Shown piece after piece: positions 63,525-64,000 of a stretch of 64,000 bases of DNA (its first letter is position 1; every line of letters starts with the position of its first letter). The stretch is taken from positions 1,364,001 to 1,428,000 of the forward strand of contig NZ_CP081964.1 of assembly GCF_019844075.1 (NCBI RefSeq). Direction: 5' to 3'. The position numbers were made by a program, and so were the translations under genes. Source of the stretch: Curtobacterium sp. TC1. Lineage in GTDB: Bacteria > Actinomycetota > Actinomycetes > Actinomycetales > Microbacteriaceae. A model generated the notes under the pieces. The model was not told the origin of the DNA. It worked only from the letters and a program-made list of their open reading frames with translations, and did no database searches.

Positions 63525-63968
63525 ATGTCCACGACGACGACGACCGATGCGCGGCACGGCGGCAGACGCCGAATCGGTCCGGTGGCGATCGACGGGCCTC
63601 GCCTGGCCGGATGGGCCGTGATGTTCGTGGTCGTGCAGGCCGTCGCATCGGCCTGGCAGGCCTCGGCGACACAGCCCGGTGTGCCAGACAGCGAGTTCGA
63701 CTTCCAGTCGCATCCGACATGGTGGCTGGTTGCGATCACCGGCGCGGCCGCGGTGATCGGGTGGCAACTTTCCGAGCGGCTCGATCCGTCCGCACGGTTC
63801 GGCCCGCAAGCTGTCCTGCGATGGACCGTCAGAGTGATGGCCGCGATGACGGTGTTGATCGTCGTCGCCCTTCCCACCCAGATGATATGGGTGGTGTGGG
63901 TAGTCCACCACGGGGTGCTCGATCCGATCACGTTGCCCAACGTCGTGCGGACCGTACGACAGTTCTGA
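63525..63968 (+). CDS. Integral membrane protein of unknown function
   Basis: 147 residues with three helices: LAGWAVMFVVVQAVASAW (~27), TWWLVAITGAAAVIGWQL (~64) and MAAMTVLIVVALPTQMIWVVWVV (~104). No motif. CATGCT (63513-63518) is 6 nt before the ATG, the leaderless arrangement seen elsewhere in the window. Divergent from the previous small membrane protein. Confidence 0.65.
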   Translation: MSTTTTTDARHGGRRRIGPVAIDGPRLAGWAVMFVVVQAVASAWQASATQPGVPDSEFDFQSHPTWWLVAITGAAAVIGWQLSERLDPSARFGPQAVLRWTVRVMAAMTVLIVVALPTQMIWVVWVVHHGVLDPITLPNVVRTVRQF

Positions 63969-64000
63969 TCGCTGACCGATCGTTCACCGGATCGCACCGA

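Overview
The window comes from a high-GC actinobacterium, most likely a Microbacteriaceae member close to Curtobacterium. The evidence is the very GC-rich third codon positions, frequent GTG starts, many leaderless promoters, SOS boxes of the TCGAAC-N4-GTTCGA type, and gene order typical of Actinobacteria (pgsA-cinA-clgR-DUF3046-recA-recX-miaB-miaA-dapF-hflX / lexA; hisC-hisB-hisH-priA-sseB-parA-scpA-scpB-rluB-tyrA-cmk-der). The genus is inferred, not proven.

Layout. 1-2.6 kb: 5' part of a GH6 cellulase gene, a VanZ-like gene, rpsO and an FMN reductase. 2.7-6.0 kb: a tight flavin/electron-transfer operon (Ser/Thr-rich membrane protein, ApbE, ferric-reductase-like membrane protein, NuoF-like protein, ferredoxin). 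6-10.4 kb: a secreted coiled-coil/lysozyme-fold protein, pnp and a PEBP-family gene. 10.5-10.9 kb: a tandem array of ~150-bp hairpin-bearing repeats. 10.9-16.4 kb: TetR regulator, M16 peptidase, phosphatase, acetyltransferase, dapB, TPR protein, epimerase. 16.5-18.9 kb: thyA-dfrA and dapA. 19-24.9 kb: rnj, ftsK, pgsA, cinA. 25-36 kb: clgR, the SOS genes recA-recX and lexA with a divergent LysM gene, and tRNA modification (miaB, miaA), dapF and hflX. 35-47 kb: histidine genes, then the chromosome-segregation/ribosome block. 47-53.7 kb: two envelope proteins, a RecQ helicase with a C-terminal phosphoribosyltransferase motif, a large lipoprotein, an EEP-family phosphatase/nuclease and a membrane protein.

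53.7-59.9 kb: a small genomic island. An intact tRNA-Pro(GGG) at 53739-53812 supplies one copy of a 46-bp direct repeat (53771-53816), and the second copy lies at 59896-59941 (45/46 identical). Between them, with visibly less GC-biased codon use, are a Ser/Thr kinase, a frameshifted Abi-like gene, the C-terminal remnant of a tyrosine integrase, a decayed IS3 transposase that carries its own 64-bp palindromic insertion, a 12-bp minisatellite, a lipoprotein and an Mrr-type nuclease. The gene content suggests a phage-defence island that can no longer move by itself. Just beyond it sits a membrane-anchored HNH nuclease. The last 3 kb encode small, mostly hypothetical membrane proteins.

How the parts work together: dapA, dapB and dapF supply diaminopimelate and lysine; thyA and dfrA supply dTMP; pnp and rnj handle RNA turnover; recA, recX, lexA and the LysM gene form the SOS response; parA and scpAB act in chromosome organisation. 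Long open frames antisense to real genes are everywhere because of GC bias and were left out.
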